44,237 nucleotides of DNA from Chryseobacterium carnipullorum (GCF_900142785.1 NZ_FRCD01000028.1:1-44237), one strand, 5' to 3'; positions 15,779 through 24,958 are shown, counted from the first letter of the stretch. Notes: generated by a model from the sequence alone, not told the origin. Made by a program: numbers and translations.

Positions 15779-16945
15779 CTATTTTTTTCTTCTGTCCAGT
15801 TCTTTTTTGATAAGACCCAGCTCTCTTCCCGTTTGTCCGGCTACAGAAGTATTCTCCCTTGCTCTTCTTGTAAGATATGGAACCACATCCTTAACGGGGC
15901 CATAAGGCAGATATTTAGCCACATTATAGCCTTTATCTGAAAGGTAGAATGAAATATTATCACTCATTCCGTAAAGCTGTCCAAAATAGATGTGTGGATT
16001 TCCGTTTTCCAGAGATTTTGCTTTCATTTTATCCATGATCAATTCTGAAGAAATCTCATTATGGGTACCAAAAAATGCAGATACTTTATCTAAATGATTC
16101 ATGACGAAATCAATTCCCGCATTGTAATTTTTGTCTGAAGCTTCTTTGGTTGGCTGGATAGGATCCGCATATCCTTTTTCTGCGGCTCTTGCCCTTTCCT
16201 TCTCCATATAAGCACCACGAACGATCTTATATCCAATGAAATAATTCTTTTCTCTTGCTCTCTGAAGATCTTGCTCCATATATTCCAGTCTGCCTGTCCT
16301 GTACATCTGGATGGTATTCCAAACGATCGGCTTTTGCTGGTTATATTTTTCCATCATCTGTTCACACAGTTGGTCTGCCGCATCCTGCATCCAGGTCTCT
16401 TCAGCATCTACCATTACTTTTTTATCATTTTCATGACAAAGTCCGCATACTTCATCGAATCTTTTAACGACTCTTGCCCATTCTTCTTTCTGGCTAGAAG
16501 TAAGTTCAGCCCCTTTTCCCACCGCTTCATAAAGGTCAATTCTTCCAAAAGCAGTTGGCTTAAATACAATAAAAGGAATCGCCGGATTTCCTACCGAAAA
16601 TCTGATAATATCTTTAATTTCCTTGCACACTGCATCAAAAGTTTCTTCATCTTCCTTACCTTCAATCGAGTAATCGAAAATACTTCCTACTCCTCTTTTG
16701 AACAGCTGTTTAACCACTTTCATACTTTCTTCACGGGTCTCTCCTCCGCAGAACTGTTCAAACAAAGTGCTTTTTACAATTCCCGTTACAAAAGGAAAAT
16801 TGTTGTGTACTGTAAAATTAAGGACAGAAGTTCCAAGACTGGTAAGAGCAGGCTGTTCAATCATTTTAAACATCCAGTAGGCCTTTCTCAATTGTGCATC
16901 AGACTTGTCTGCAAATGCAACTTTAGTATCGTTAAAAATGGGCAT
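15779..16945 (-). CDS. Proline dehydrogenase (monofunctional)
   Basis: 388 residues. This FAD enzyme oxidises L-proline to pyrroline-5-carboxylate, passing electrons to the quinone pool. The beta/alpha barrel signatures are present: KIVRGAYMEKERARA on one strand, HIYFGQLYGMSDNISF, and the substrate-binding helix YLTRRARENTS (the YLxRRxxEN motif that grips the proline carboxylate) near residues 360-370. Length and the lack of a P5C dehydrogenase domain show that it is not the bifunctional PutA. An N-terminal extension of about 90 residues is typical of the flavobacterial form. It has a -7 box 25 bases upstream, AAGGA just before the ATG, and a strong terminator, so it is a single-gene unit. 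Confidence 0.93.
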   Translation of the reverse strand: MPIFNDTKVAFADKSDAQLRKAYWMFKMIEQPALTSLGTSVLNFTVHNNFPFVTGIVKSTLFEQFCGGETREESMKVVKQLFKRGVGSIFDYSIEGKEDEETFDAVCKEIKDIIRFSVGNPAIPFIVFKPTAFGRIDLYEAVGKGAELTSSQKEEWARVVKRFDEVCGLCHENDKKVMVDAEETWMQDAADQLCEQMMEKYNQQKPIVWNTIQMYRTGRLEYMEQDLQRAREKNYFIGYKIVRGAYMEKERARAAEKGYADPIQPTKEASDKNYNAGIDFVMNHLDKVSAFFGTHNEISSELIMDKMKAKSLENGNPHIYFGQLYGMSDNISFYLSDKGYNVAKYLPYGPVKDVVPYLTRRARENTSVAGQTGRELGLIKKELDRRKK

Positions 16946-16969
16946 TCCTTTTTATTAAATTTAGTTTTG

Positions 16970-16977
16970 CAAAGGTA
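16970..16977 (-). promoter_or_regulatory. Promoter -7 box of proline dehydrogenase
   Basis: Minus strand TACCTTTG, an exact TAnnTTTG match, 24 bases before the ATG. No TTG at -33 is seen. Confidence 0.5.
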
Positions 16978-17009
16978 ATAATAACCTCAGTTTATTTAAA
17001 GAAATTTTT

Positions 17010-17939
17010 CTATAATTTATTCTCAATTCCGTTCAATAGCATGGCTATAATTCCTATAAAAACCCAAAATCTTAATATATTGAGGGTAAAGAACTTATTT
17101 CTTCGGGAAGAACTCAATAAAAGATAAATACAAAGAATCATCACAAACAGCCCTCCAGTAAAATAGTAAGCCATAAATCCGGAAATACCGGTTTTGGCAA
17201 TAAGCTTCATAGAAACAGCCATGGTGATCATCAGTAGAGAAATAATAATGATCTGGGTATTTCTGCTTTTAAAATAGTTAGGAATTGTGGTATACCCAAA
17301 TGCTTTGTCAACACTTTTAGTAAGCATATCTTTGACAATATCGATGCATAAAAGTATTAGGAAAAGAAAAATAGCCATCAACATCACCTTCCTGGAAAAC
17401 GTTTCATAATACACCATCATTCCAAAAAAAGGATATAATGTGAGACTTACAAAAGTAAGATTATTGATCATCAGCAATCTGCTTAATTTATGGCTGTAAA
17501 ACCACATAAAAAACTGGTAAACGACAAAGAATGCAAAAACTTTATGGGAAATCGTCCAGGCGACACCAAGAGAAATGGCACTAAGAACAAGATAAGCATA
17601 TAAAAAATATTTCTGCTTGATGAAACTTTGGATTCTGGTGCGGAAAGGCTTTACAATATGATCTTTTTCAAGGTCATAAAACTGATTGATGATTCCGCCA
17701 GCCAGAATAGTCACTACCGTACAGAAAATAATACCGTGTACTTTGAAATCGAAGACAAATTTTCTAAAGGTTTCATCCTGATTAAAAAGGAAAAAAGTAG
17801 ATACATACAAAGCAAACGTAAGCAATAGTGCTACAAAAAAACGGGCACCGATAAGAAAGCCAACGAATTGCGAAAATCTGTACAATATAGATTTCCAGAT
17901 ATAATTTTTAGACTGGAAAGTTTCTTTTTCAGAATTCAT
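17010..17939 (-). CDS. UbiA-family prenyltransferase
   Basis: 309 residues with eight or nine hydrophobic helices. The first Asp-rich motif NQFYDLEKD (Asn85, Asp89, Asp93), which binds the prenyl diphosphate magnesium, and the second IDIVKD (Asp200, Asp204) are both present, together with FYSHKLSRL (147-155), a UbiA-family hallmark. It joins an isoprenoid chain to a polar acceptor in the inner membrane. It lies ten bases after the mevalonate kinase stop, so the two are one operon. Related flavobacterial proteins are annotated as geranylgeranylglycerol-phosphate geranylgeranyltransferases, but the acceptor (quinone precursor, glycerol phosphate or another) cannot be decided from sequence. Confidence 0.87.
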   Translation of the reverse strand: MNSEKETFQSKNYIWKSILYRFSQFVGFLIGARFFVALLLTFALYVSTFFLFNQDETFRKFVFDFKVHGIIFCTVVTILAGGIINQFYDLEKDHIVKPFRTRIQSFIKQKYFLYAYLVLSAISLGVAWTISHKVFAFFVVYQFFMWFYSHKLSRLLMINNLTFVSLTLYPFFGMMVYYETFSRKVMLMAIFLFLILLCIDIVKDMLTKSVDKAFGYTTIPNYFKSRNTQIIIISLLMITMAVSMKLIAKTGISGFMAYYFTGGLFVMILCIYLLLSSSRRNKFFTLNILRFWVFIGIIAMLLNGIENKL

Positions 17940-17949
17940 TCCAGTTTTT

Positions 17950-18876
17950 TTAAAATCTGTAAATCACTTCTTTCTGGAAGCCTTCAAGCATTTTTTCTGC
18001 TTTCGCGTAATCTTTGGTAAAGCCCAGAATATATCCACCTCCACCACTTCCGCAGAGTTTCAGATAGTAGGCATTAGAATCAAGTCCTTTTTTCCAGATG
18101 TTGAAAATACTTTCAGGAATCATAGGGCGGAAATGTTCATAAGCCCAATGGGAAAGCTTTTTCAGATTTCTGAAGAAAGGATTCATGTCTTTTTTAAGGA
18201 AAGATTCGATGCATGCGTTGTTGTAACGGATGAACTCCTCTTTTAGGGTTTTCCGGAAACCTTCGGTCTTCATTTTTTCAAAGAAGATCTGGATCATAGG
18301 TCCGGTTTCTCCGGTGATCCCACTGTCGATAAGGAATATCGCTCCTTTTCCTTCCTCTCCATCCGGGATGGAAACACGGTCCAGGTTTTCTTTATTTTCG
18401 ATAAGAATGGGCAGGTTCATATAACAGATCAAAGGATCCATTCCTGAACTTTTACCATGGAAATAGCTTTCCATCTCTCCGAAGACAGTTTTTAATTTTT
18501 TCAGATTATCTTTTGAAATCTGGTCAGGATCTAATTTGCTGATTGCATATTTTTCGAAAATAGCAGCAACCAAAGCTCCTGAACTTCCTACTCCATATCC
18601 CTGAGGAATATTGGAATCAAAGAAAAGTCCTGATGCAATATCATTTTTAAAGCGTTCAATATCCAACTGAAAATCATCAGAAAGATCAAGCGCTGCAAGG
18701 AAATCAGAATATTTCTGCAGATGTCTGTTGGATTTAAGTTCAAATTCAGAACTCAAATCTGAGAATTTAAGGGTTCCTTTATAGAAACTGTAGGGTACTA
18801 CAAGACCCTGAGAGTCTTCAATCATCCCATATTCTCCGAACAGAATTATTTTTGCATAAAATAGAGGGTTCGTCAT
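17950..18876 (-). CDS. GHMP kinase, mevalonate kinase
   Basis: 308 residues from the ATG at 18876. The frame is open up to 18993, but a full promoter (TTG, 22 bases, TAACTTTG) lies inside that extension and the family starts at NPLFYAKIILFGEYG. The GHMP ATP-binding motif PQGYGVGSSGAL is at 91-102. ESYFHGKSSGMDPLICY matches the mevalonate kinase HGxSSGxD segment, which includes the catalytic Asp. LCGSGGGGYILGF is the C-terminal GHMP motif. It phosphorylates mevalonate in the pathway many flavobacteria use for isopentenyl diphosphate. It is first in an operon with the UbiA gene. Confidence 0.88.
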   Translation of the reverse strand: MTNPLFYAKIILFGEYGMIEDSQGLVVPYSFYKGTLKFSDLSSEFELKSNRHLQKYSDFLAALDLSDDFQLDIERFKNDIASGLFFDSNIPQGYGVGSSGALVAAIFEKYAISKLDPDQISKDNLKKLKTVFGEMESYFHGKSSGMDPLICYMNLPILIENKENLDRVSIPDGEEGKGAIFLIDSGITGETGPMIQIFFEKMKTEGFRKTLKEEFIRYNNACIESFLKKDMNPFFRNLKKLSHWAYEHFRPMIPESIFNIWKKGLDSNAYYLKLCGSGGGGYILGFTKDYAKAEKMLEGFQKEVIYRF

Positions 18877-18896
18877 TTTGACAATAAATCTTTTTA

Positions 18897-18929
18897 CAAA
18901 GTTAAAATTATTCCGCTGAATATAAGCAA
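18897..18929 (-). promoter_or_regulatory. Promoter of the mevalonate kinase / UbiA operon
   Basis: Minus strand: TTG (18929-18927), 22-base spacer, TAACTTTG (18904-18897), 20 bases before the ATG. Confidence 0.65.
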
Positions 18930-19023
18930 AACTCAAGCCGAATTGCAATTTATTACTAGATAAAAATTCTTTTCCTTTTAATGAAGCCAACAAAAAATCA
19001 GGCTATTTTATTAAAACAAAGTA

Positions 19024-19048
19024 AAAAGCCTGAATTCATCAGGCTTTT
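19024..19048. terminator. Hairpin terminator
   Basis: Perfect 10-bp stem AAAAGCCTGA / TCAGGCTTTT with a 5-base loop. It lies between the metalloprotease gene and the mevalonate kinase promoter; it could terminate transcripts from either side. Confidence 0.7.
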
Positions 19049-19137
19049 ACTATTATGTTTGAACGGCAAAAAGGGATATTAAGTTACAATTAGACCTGTC
19101 ATTTTCTTGCCATTGGCAGAATTTGATGGGTGCTATT

Positions 19138-19174
19138 AAAATAGAATGACGATAGGTCGTACCTCTTCTATTTT
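19138..19174 (-). terminator. Structured element, probable terminator of the M12-like protease gene
   Basis: Outer stem AAAATAGAA / TTCTATTTT (19138-19146 and 19166-19174) encloses an inner ACGA / TCGT stem. The minus strand continues TTTTAATAG. It lies 49 bases after the protease stop. Adjacent dyads (19093-19157 and TGCCATTGGCA at 19108-19118) make the whole stretch highly foldable. Confidence 0.5.
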
Positions 19175-19223
19175 GTTCCTCAACAATTTCCTTTTTCCCA
19201 TATCAAGCTTCTTAATTCTTTAA

Positions 19224-21389
19224 TTATTGTTTGATAAATTTTTTATTGATCGTCTGCTTATCCGTTTCTACTGTTAGAATATAGTTTCCGGTCTGGATAG
19301 ATGAAACATTTACTTCCTGTTTATTTCCTTTCAGTGAGGATGCCGACATCACAAGTCTTCCTGCTTCATCATATATTGTATAAGATCTTAAAACGTCTTT
19401 AGAAGAAATAACGATCATATTTTTGGCAGGGTTGGGATAAACCGTTATTGTATTATCATTTTTAGTGACGTCATTAACCCCTAAAACATTGCACGAAAAA
19501 TTAACTTTCCATCCATTATCCGTCACTCCGGGATCAGATACAAACTTTACCGTAATGGCTCCGGAAGAATGAGTAGAAGTAAAAGGACCCGGTATTGTGC
19601 TTCCTGTGAGATTATTGCCATTCGCAAATACAGGGGAAGCAGTAGAAGGTCCGTTATAGATAGACATGAAATCATAGTCCTGCTCCAAAGCAAATTCTGT
19701 AAAATTCATTGTCAGTGCTCCTGAAGAAGGATAAAATGTTTTAACAATTGTTTCGTTATTGTCGTATCCTGCAGTCTGACCTCCAGTATCTGTAAACGAT
19801 GTGCCATCACACCATGCTCCATCTGTAAGAAAGAGCTGAGTTCTCTGATAAGCATTGGATCCGGAACAGTTCGTTCCTACTGACAATTTATAATACGTTG
19901 CAGGCTGAAGGTTACTAAAATTAAGTGCCTGAGCACTTGTATTTCCTGATTGTACAAGGGAACCGTCTGTTTTGGTCAGTTTATATTTCCACGATGCCGA
20001 CACTGCGTCAGTAAATGCTGCATTAGCGGAAACCTGTGTAATATTTGATATGTTCATTTGTGTAATGGTAGATTCACATGCGCTAGTACAATTGGTTCCC
20101 AGACATGGTTTTGACTCAACGGTATTTCTGATCAAAGCAGCAGGCTGCGGTCCAAATCCATTATTAAAGCTAATTCCTACTCCGGAAATGAGGTGACAGT
20201 AGCTCATAATAGATCCTTTCACTGTTGTCGAGGGAATTGGTCCTGTACATCCTTCGCTGTAACCAGCCTGAGCTCCGCATCCGTCAATTGCAGTATTATT
20301 TCCGTTCCATGCACACGCATGCGTATGCGGAGATCCTAAACTGTGTCCCATTTCATGGGTCATCGCCTGAATCGTCCATGAATACACAGGAACATTAGAA
20401 TAGGTCTGTGAAATCCCCGAATACGCATGTTTATAGGTCCCACATAGAGAATTGACATACGCAACACTCGTTGTAGCTGGAGCGTTGATCAGATGCGCAA
20501 GATCACCATTAAATGTCTGCCTGTTATTCCTAAAACTCAAAAGATTATTGTTTGGAGTTCCCGTGTAGGGATCCTGTGTGGTCCAGATAAAAATCTCATT
20601 CAATGCTACTTTAATCTCATCATTACTGTAGAGTGTGGCAATATTGTTATGAACGGCAGTCAGCCAGTTTGTAGTAGTGGTTACATCAGAATTATTATTC
20701 TGATATGGCTTAAAACATACTTCATAGTAGATTCTCACACAATTCTCCGTCATCGCTTTTTTATCTGTAGCCGGATTGAATGAAATATTTTTTGCCTGAT
20801 TTTCTTTCAGCTCATCTACTCCACATACGAAAGGGTTAGCTCCTGTGAGTTTTGCTTCTGAATAGCTTACAAATTCTTCAGCATTTTTTGCTTTTCCAAG
20901 AACCACATTTCCAAGCTCAGAAGTAGAAGCCACACCTACGATATCACCGTTAAAGAAACTGAAAGCTGCAATAGAAGTATCATCTCCTTTTACAATTCCA
21001 ATATAGTAGGCTCCCGGAGTATAGTTTACTATTTCTCCCTTATTGGTCACCACTTTGAAATCATTGGTGAAAATCTGATTTTTATAAAGCTCTACAGTAA
21101 TCTGTTTATCTCCTTCAAAAGGAAAGCTTATTTCAAGGTAATCGGGTTTTTCAGCAACAAGCCTTTTCAGTTGTGCAGATTTAACATTCATGACGGTAAT
21201 GTCGGTCGCTGCTCTTTTGTATTCGGCGAGCTTTTGTGTTGACTTATTCACGTCAAACAGATCATACTTCTGAAAAGTATTTTTTTCTGCATGATAATCG
21301 GAAATTTTTTGTGCAACAGGTCTCAGTTTTTGGGAAAAGCCAAGGACAAAGCATTGCAGCAAGCATAGCAGTAGAATTTTTCTTGTCAT
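19224..21389 (-). CDS. Secreted metzincin metalloprotease with CUB domain and T9SS sorting domain
   Basis: 721 residues. Signal peptide 1-19, a propeptide-like region to about 200, then a reprolysin/M12B-type catalytic domain with zinc site HEMGHSLGSPH (His345, Glu346, His349, His355) and Met-turn SIMSYCH (Met395). After a fibronectin-like linker (about 440-525) comes a CUB-like domain (about 528-637: WCDGTSFTDTGG, DYDFMSIYNGP, NGWKVNFSC). The end (YPNPAKNMIVISS to NKKFIKQ) is a type A T9SS sorting domain. It is an exported zinc endopeptidase that digests extracellular proteins. It is monocistronic, with two hairpins downstream. The protease family is clear; substrate preference is not. Confidence 0.92.
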   Translation of the reverse strand: MTRKILLLCLLQCFVLGFSQKLRPVAQKISDYHAEKNTFQKYDLFDVNKSTQKLAEYKRAATDITVMNVKSAQLKRLVAEKPDYLEISFPFEGDKQITVELYKNQIFTNDFKVVTNKGEIVNYTPGAYYIGIVKGDDTSIAAFSFFNGDIVGVASTSELGNVVLGKAKNAEEFVSYSEAKLTGANPFVCGVDELKENQAKNISFNPATDKKAMTENCVRIYYEVCFKPYQNNNSDVTTTTNWLTAVHNNIATLYSNDEIKVALNEIFIWTTQDPYTGTPNNNLLSFRNNRQTFNGDLAHLINAPATTSVAYVNSLCGTYKHAYSGISQTYSNVPVYSWTIQAMTHEMGHSLGSPHTHACAWNGNNTAIDGCGAQAGYSEGCTGPIPSTTVKGSIMSYCHLISGVGISFNNGFGPQPAALIRNTVESKPCLGTNCTSACESTITQMNISNITQVSANAAFTDAVSASWKYKLTKTDGSLVQSGNTSAQALNFSNLQPATYYKLSVGTNCSGSNAYQRTQLFLTDGAWCDGTSFTDTGGQTAGYDNNETIVKTFYPSSGALTMNFTEFALEQDYDFMSIYNGPSTASPVFANGNNLTGSTIPGPFTSTHSSGAITVKFVSDPGVTDNGWKVNFSCNVLGVNDVTKNDNTITVYPNPAKNMIVISSKDVLRSYTIYDEAGRLVMSASSLKGNKQEVNVSSIQTGNYILTVETDKQTINKKFIKQ

Positions 21390-21532
21390 ATTTCACTTAA
21401 TTAGATATACAAATAAACAAAAAAAATCAAACTATAGTGAAAAAATAATTACATTTTAATACAAATTTTAATGTAACTATCAATGAAATGACAGATAGAA
21501 CAACATTTCTTAAATGGAGGTCAACTTAAATA

Positions 21533-21564
21533 AAAGGAACTGAATTTTCACATCCAGTTCCTTT
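21533..21564 (-). terminator. Terminator of the DUF3060 gene
   Basis: Perfect 10-bp stem AAAGGAACTG / CAGTTCCTTT with a 12-base loop, followed by TTTTATTT on the minus strand. Confidence 0.85.
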
Positions 21565-21575
21565 GCTATTTCTTA

Positions 21576-21983
21576 CTATACAGTTTTTTCTATTTTTTTT
21601 TGAACACTATTCCCTACTCCTGTTGTAGAAATATTGGGTTTACCTGTTTTTGTAGGTGACTCTCTATAAAAAACTTTATTTGTTGTTCCTTCCAAGACAA
21701 CGCGGGTCACCTTATCTACGTAGACCGTATTACCTGAACCTGACACTTCAAGTTTTGCAGCAAAACCATTGATTGTAATTACGTTGTTGACCCCCGAAAC
21801 AGTAGCATTGCCACCATCTGATGAAAAACTCTGCTTGTGGCCCACCCCATCAATTTCAATATTTTTCCCTTTCTTAGTACTTGTTCCAAATTCAGAATTT
21901 GTTTCCGAATTTTTTTGAGCATGTGTTAAACCTATTCCTATAAAAAGAATAGATGCGATAAGTGTTTTTTTCATAATATCCAT
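21576..21983 (-). CDS. DUF3060 secreted protein
   Basis: 135 residues, with ATG at 21983 or, three codons on, at 21974. The second gives the cleaner signal peptide (MKKTLIASILFIGIGLTHAQ). The mature part is rich in Gly, Asn, Thr and Val and repeats short units of the kind VSGVNNVITINGFAAKLEV and GSGNTVYVDKVTRVVLEG, as in DUF3060, which probably folds as stacked beta turns. It has no sorting domain, so it is expected in the periplasm. Function unknown. It is alone with its own terminator. Confidence 0.75.
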   Translation of the reverse strand: MDIMKKTLIASILFIGIGLTHAQKNSETNSEFGTSTKKGKNIEIDGVGHKQSFSSDGGNATVSGVNNVITINGFAAKLEVSGSGNTVYVDKVTRVVLEGTTNKVFYRESPTKTGKPNISTTGVGNSVQKKIEKTV

Positions 21984-22105
21984 ATTAATTTTGATTCAAA
22001 ACTGCTGCAATTAAAATGCCAGTAAGCTGATTCACAATGATAAAAAGAATTAACATCTGTTCATTTGTGAGGGTATAAAGTAGTAAAATACCTATTCTGC
22101 ATCAC

Positions 22106-22140
22106 AAAAAAGGATGTCCTAAAGTAAGACATCCTTTTTA
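22106..22140 (-). terminator. Terminator of the UMF1 transporter gene
   Basis: 13-bp stem AAAAAAGGATGTC / GACATCCTTTTTA (22106-22118 and 22128-22140), nearly perfect, with a T tract on the minus strand. Confidence 0.85.
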
Positions 22141-22182
22141 TTGTTCTTTTGCTAAAATTATATTTCAGCATTTGAAATTCTT

Positions 22183-23673
22183 TTACAAAGTATCTCTGTC
22201 TTTCAACATATTGACTTTTAAGAATCGGATCAGGATAAGTCCCGTCGCGAAAAATAAGGTCATTGAAAGGGCTGCGATACGCATATTATTGAAATGTTCA
22301 ATGAGTGTTGCAAAGATAAACGTCCCGATAATGATCGCTATTTTTTCCAGTACATCGTAGAAACTGAAGTAGGTGGTATTTTCCATAGAATTTTCAGGAA
22401 GAAGTTTTGAATAAGTAGATCTGGACATCGCCTGCAGCCCGCCCATGACCAATCCTACTACTGCCGCCACCCCATAAAACTGATATTCCACCGTAGGGTT
22501 TTCTTTGTTCAGGAAATAGGCCCATAGACAAGCAACGATCCATAATACAATCGCAATAGAGATGACATTCTTATTTCCAATCTTTCTTGATAATCTGGAG
22601 AATATAACAGCTCCGATAATGGCTTCGATCTGAATTACCAAAAGCGTTCCGATGAGTTTATCCTGAGCCAGATTGATTTCACTCTTTCCAAATAAGGTCG
22701 CCATTAAGAAAATGGTCTGCATTCCTACACTGTAAAAGAAGAAACTTGAAAGGAAAAACTTCAGGTTTTTATCTTTAAACAATTCCCCGCCTACTTTAAA
22801 CAGCTCATGAAAGCTTTCTTTAGCAATATCTTTATAAAAGCTCATATTGTCCTTCAACACTTCAAAGAAACCGCCCTGCTCTTCATGTCTTTTAAAGATA
22901 TTCTTATAGTTGAGAAGCACCAGGTCTTTGGGTAATTTCTCTTTAACATCTCCAAACTGAGGAAGGTGCTTGAAAGTATACTGGGAAAAACCGAACCACC
23001 AGGCACCGGTCAACAGAAAGCTTATTCTTGTGAATAAAAGTTGTTGTGCCGCTCCTTTGGCAAAAACCTGAATCAGTACCAGGCAGATCACCACAAGAAC
23101 TACAGAACCCAGATATCCGTACACATATCCTTTTGCGGAAAGTGCATCCTGTTTATCCCGCGTTGCAATATCCGGCAGAAAGGAGTTGTAAAACACCAGA
23201 CTCCCCCAGAATCCGACACTCGCGGTAATACTGAACAAAAGGCCTAAAAATACATTATGCATTCCTGTAAACATCGCCAGCCCCATACATGAGGTAGCTC
23301 CAAGATAACAGAAAAACTGCAGGAATGATTTCTTATTTCCAATGGTATCAGCCAGTGAAGACAGGAACGGAGAAAGCAATACGACAATAAAAAATGATAT
23401 CGTCAGTGAGTATCCGTAGACTGCATCAGGCTGATATTCTCTCCCGAATATTTTTATCATGTGCCTTACCGGAACATCAATCCACGATTTTGTTTCTTCC
23501 ACGTACTCCTTTTTCTCGTAAGCAGTAGTCAGGATAGAATAGTAAATAGGGAAAATAGTAGAAGTAATAACCAATGAGTAAACAGAATTCGCCCAGTCGT
23601 ATACGGCCCAGGCTTTCATAATCCGTGGATTATTCTTTATGTTTTGAGGTTGTTGATTCTCAATTTCAGACAT
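22183..23673 (-). CDS. MFS transporter, UMF1 / Atg22-like
   Basis: 496 residues with eleven or twelve membrane segments. The start of the first helix, MKAWAVYDWANSVYSLVITSTIFPIYY, carries the YDWANS motif that defines the UMF1/Atg22-like group of the major facilitator superfamily. DTIGNKKSFLQFFCYLG is the MFS loop 2-3 region, and a hydrophilic insert (about 245-300) separates the halves. In fungi Atg22 exports amino acids from the vacuole; the bacterial substrate is not established. It stands between the thiolase gene and the DUF3060 gene but has hairpins on both sides, so it is probably single. Confidence 0.88.
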   Translation of the reverse strand: MSEIENQQPQNIKNNPRIMKAWAVYDWANSVYSLVITSTIFPIYYSILTTAYEKKEYVEETKSWIDVPVRHMIKIFGREYQPDAVYGYSLTISFFIVVLLSPFLSSLADTIGNKKSFLQFFCYLGATSCMGLAMFTGMHNVFLGLLFSITASVGFWGSLVFYNSFLPDIATRDKQDALSAKGYVYGYLGSVVLVVICLVLIQVFAKGAAQQLLFTRISFLLTGAWWFGFSQYTFKHLPQFGDVKEKLPKDLVLLNYKNIFKRHEEQGGFFEVLKDNMSFYKDIAKESFHELFKVGGELFKDKNLKFFLSSFFFYSVGMQTIFLMATLFGKSEINLAQDKLIGTLLVIQIEAIIGAVIFSRLSRKIGNKNVISIAIVLWIVACLWAYFLNKENPTVEYQFYGVAAVVGLVMGGLQAMSRSTYSKLLPENSMENTTYFSFYDVLEKIAIIIGTFIFATLIEHFNNMRIAALSMTLFFATGLILIRFLKVNMLKDRDTL

Positions 23674-23707
23674 TTCAATTAAATATTAATAGCACAAAAA
23701 TAGAAAA

Positions 23708-23758
23708 ACCATTAAGAAATCGATTAGAATTTAGAAAAATTATCGATTCCTTAATGGT
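23708..23758 (-). terminator. Long hairpin terminator of the thiolase gene
   Basis: 17-bp stem with one mismatch (23708-23724 and 23742-23758, starting ACCATTAAG and ending CTTAATGGT) with a 17-base loop, followed on the minus strand by TTTTTCTATTTTTG. Confidence 0.8.
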
Positions 23759-23779
23759 AAAATATTCTTTGAGAGTATA

Positions 23780-24958
23780 TTACATATTTTCAATCACGAT
23801 AGCAGAAGCTCCACCACCACCGTTACAGATCGCTGCAGCGCCGTATTTTGCATTATTTTGCTTCAATACATTGATCAGCGTCACGATGATTCTGGATCCT
23901 GAACTTCCCAGTGGATGTCCGATCGCTACTGCTCCTCCGTTGACGTTCACTTTAGATGCATCCAATCCTAAGATTTTATTGTTGGCAAGACCTACTACAG
24001 AGAACGCTTCATTAAATTCAAAGAAATCGATATCTGAAATCTCTAAACCTGCTTTTTTAAGAGCGATTGGTAAAGCTTTTGCAGGGGAGGTTGTAAAGTT
24101 TTCAGGCTCCTGAGCAGCATCAGCATAAGAAACGATTTTAGCTAAAGGCTTAAGTCCTAATTCTTCCATTTTTTCTTTAGATACAAGAATTAAAGCAGAA
24201 GCTCCATCATTTAATGTAGATGCGTTGGCTGCCGTTACTGTACCATTCTCTTTTTTGAAGACCGTGGGAAGTGTAGGAAGTCTGTCAAAATTAACTGCTT
24301 TGTATTCTTCATCTTCTGAAAAAACAATGGGATCACCTTTTCTCTGAGGAATCTCAACTGATATTACTTCTTCAGCAAATTTACCTTCGCTCCATGCTTT
24401 TGCAGATCTTTTATAAGATTCTACAGCGAAATTATCCTGATCTTCTCTTGAAATACTATAATCTACCGCACATTTTTCTGCACATACTCCCATGTGAACT
24501 TTACCGTAAACGTCTGTAAGACCATCCAGCATCATTCCGTCCTGCATTTTGATATCGCCTAGCTTAGTGGCAACTCTTGCATTATAATAATGGGGAACCA
24601 ATGACATGTTTTCCATTCCTCCGGCAACGATCACTTCAGCATCACCCGCTTTAATAGCCTGTGCTGCCATCGTAACGGCTTTCATTCCTGAAGCACATAC
24701 TTTATTGACTGTAGTAGAAGGAGTCTCAATAGACAATCCTGCTCCCAGAGCTACCTGACGAGCCGGTGCCTGACCTTCTCCTGCCTGCAGCACATTTCCC
24801 ATATAGATCTCCTGAACATTTTTAGGATCAAGATTGATTTTTTCTAATGCTCCTTTTACAGCAGCAGATCCCAGCTTTGTAGCAGGAACCGTTGAAAGGC
24901 TTCCCATAAAACTCCCTATCGGTGTTCTTACTGCGGAAACGATGAATACTTCTTTCAT
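23780..24958 (-). CDS. Acetyl-CoA C-acyltransferase (thiolase)
   Basis: 392 residues, full thiolase length. The acylated Cys is in NKVCASGMKA (Cys88), the His of the second site in GGAVAIGHPLGSSGSR, and the deprotonating Cys in AAICNGGGGAS. It either cleaves 3-ketoacyl-CoA in beta-oxidation or joins two acetyl-CoA to acetoacetyl-CoA, the first step of the mevalonate route. Sequence alone does not decide, but the motif spacing is that of biosynthetic acetyl-CoA acetyltransferases (AtoB-like). Possible partners in the window are the ETF subunits at 30697-32433 and mevalonate kinase at 17950. The start has no -7 box but shares AAAATA...TACACATG with etfB. Confidence 0.93.
   Translation of the reverse strand: MKEVFIVSAVRTPIGSFMGSLSTVPATKLGSAAVKGALEKINLDPKNVQEIYMGNVLQAGEGQAPARQVALGAGLSIETPSTTVNKVCASGMKAVTMAAQAIKAGDAEVIVAGGMENMSLVPHYYNARVATKLGDIKMQDGMMLDGLTDVYGKVHMGVCAEKCAVDYSISREDQDNFAVESYKRSAKAWSEGKFAEEVISVEIPQRKGDPIVFSEDEEYKAVNFDRLPTLPTVFKKENGTVTAANASTLNDGASALILVSKEKMEELGLKPLAKIVSYADAAQEPENFTTSPAKALPIALKKAGLEISDIDFFEFNEAFSVVGLANNKILGLDASKVNVNGGAVAIGHPLGSSGSRIIVTLINVLKQNNAKYGAAAICNGGGGASAIVIENM

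Noticed and set aside
16271..16978. 235-codon plus-strand open frame opposite proline dehydrogenase
   Set aside because: It is antisense to a clear enzyme gene; its predicted protein is Phe- and Ser-rich with no recognisable domain, as expected of a shadow frame.
18877..18993. 39-residue N-terminal extension of mevalonate kinase
   Set aside because: A complete TTG-N22-TAACTTTG promoter lies in this stretch.
23625..24113. 162-codon plus-strand frame across the thiolase 3' end
   Set aside because: Antisense to conserved thiolase motifs and crossing the terminator hairpin.
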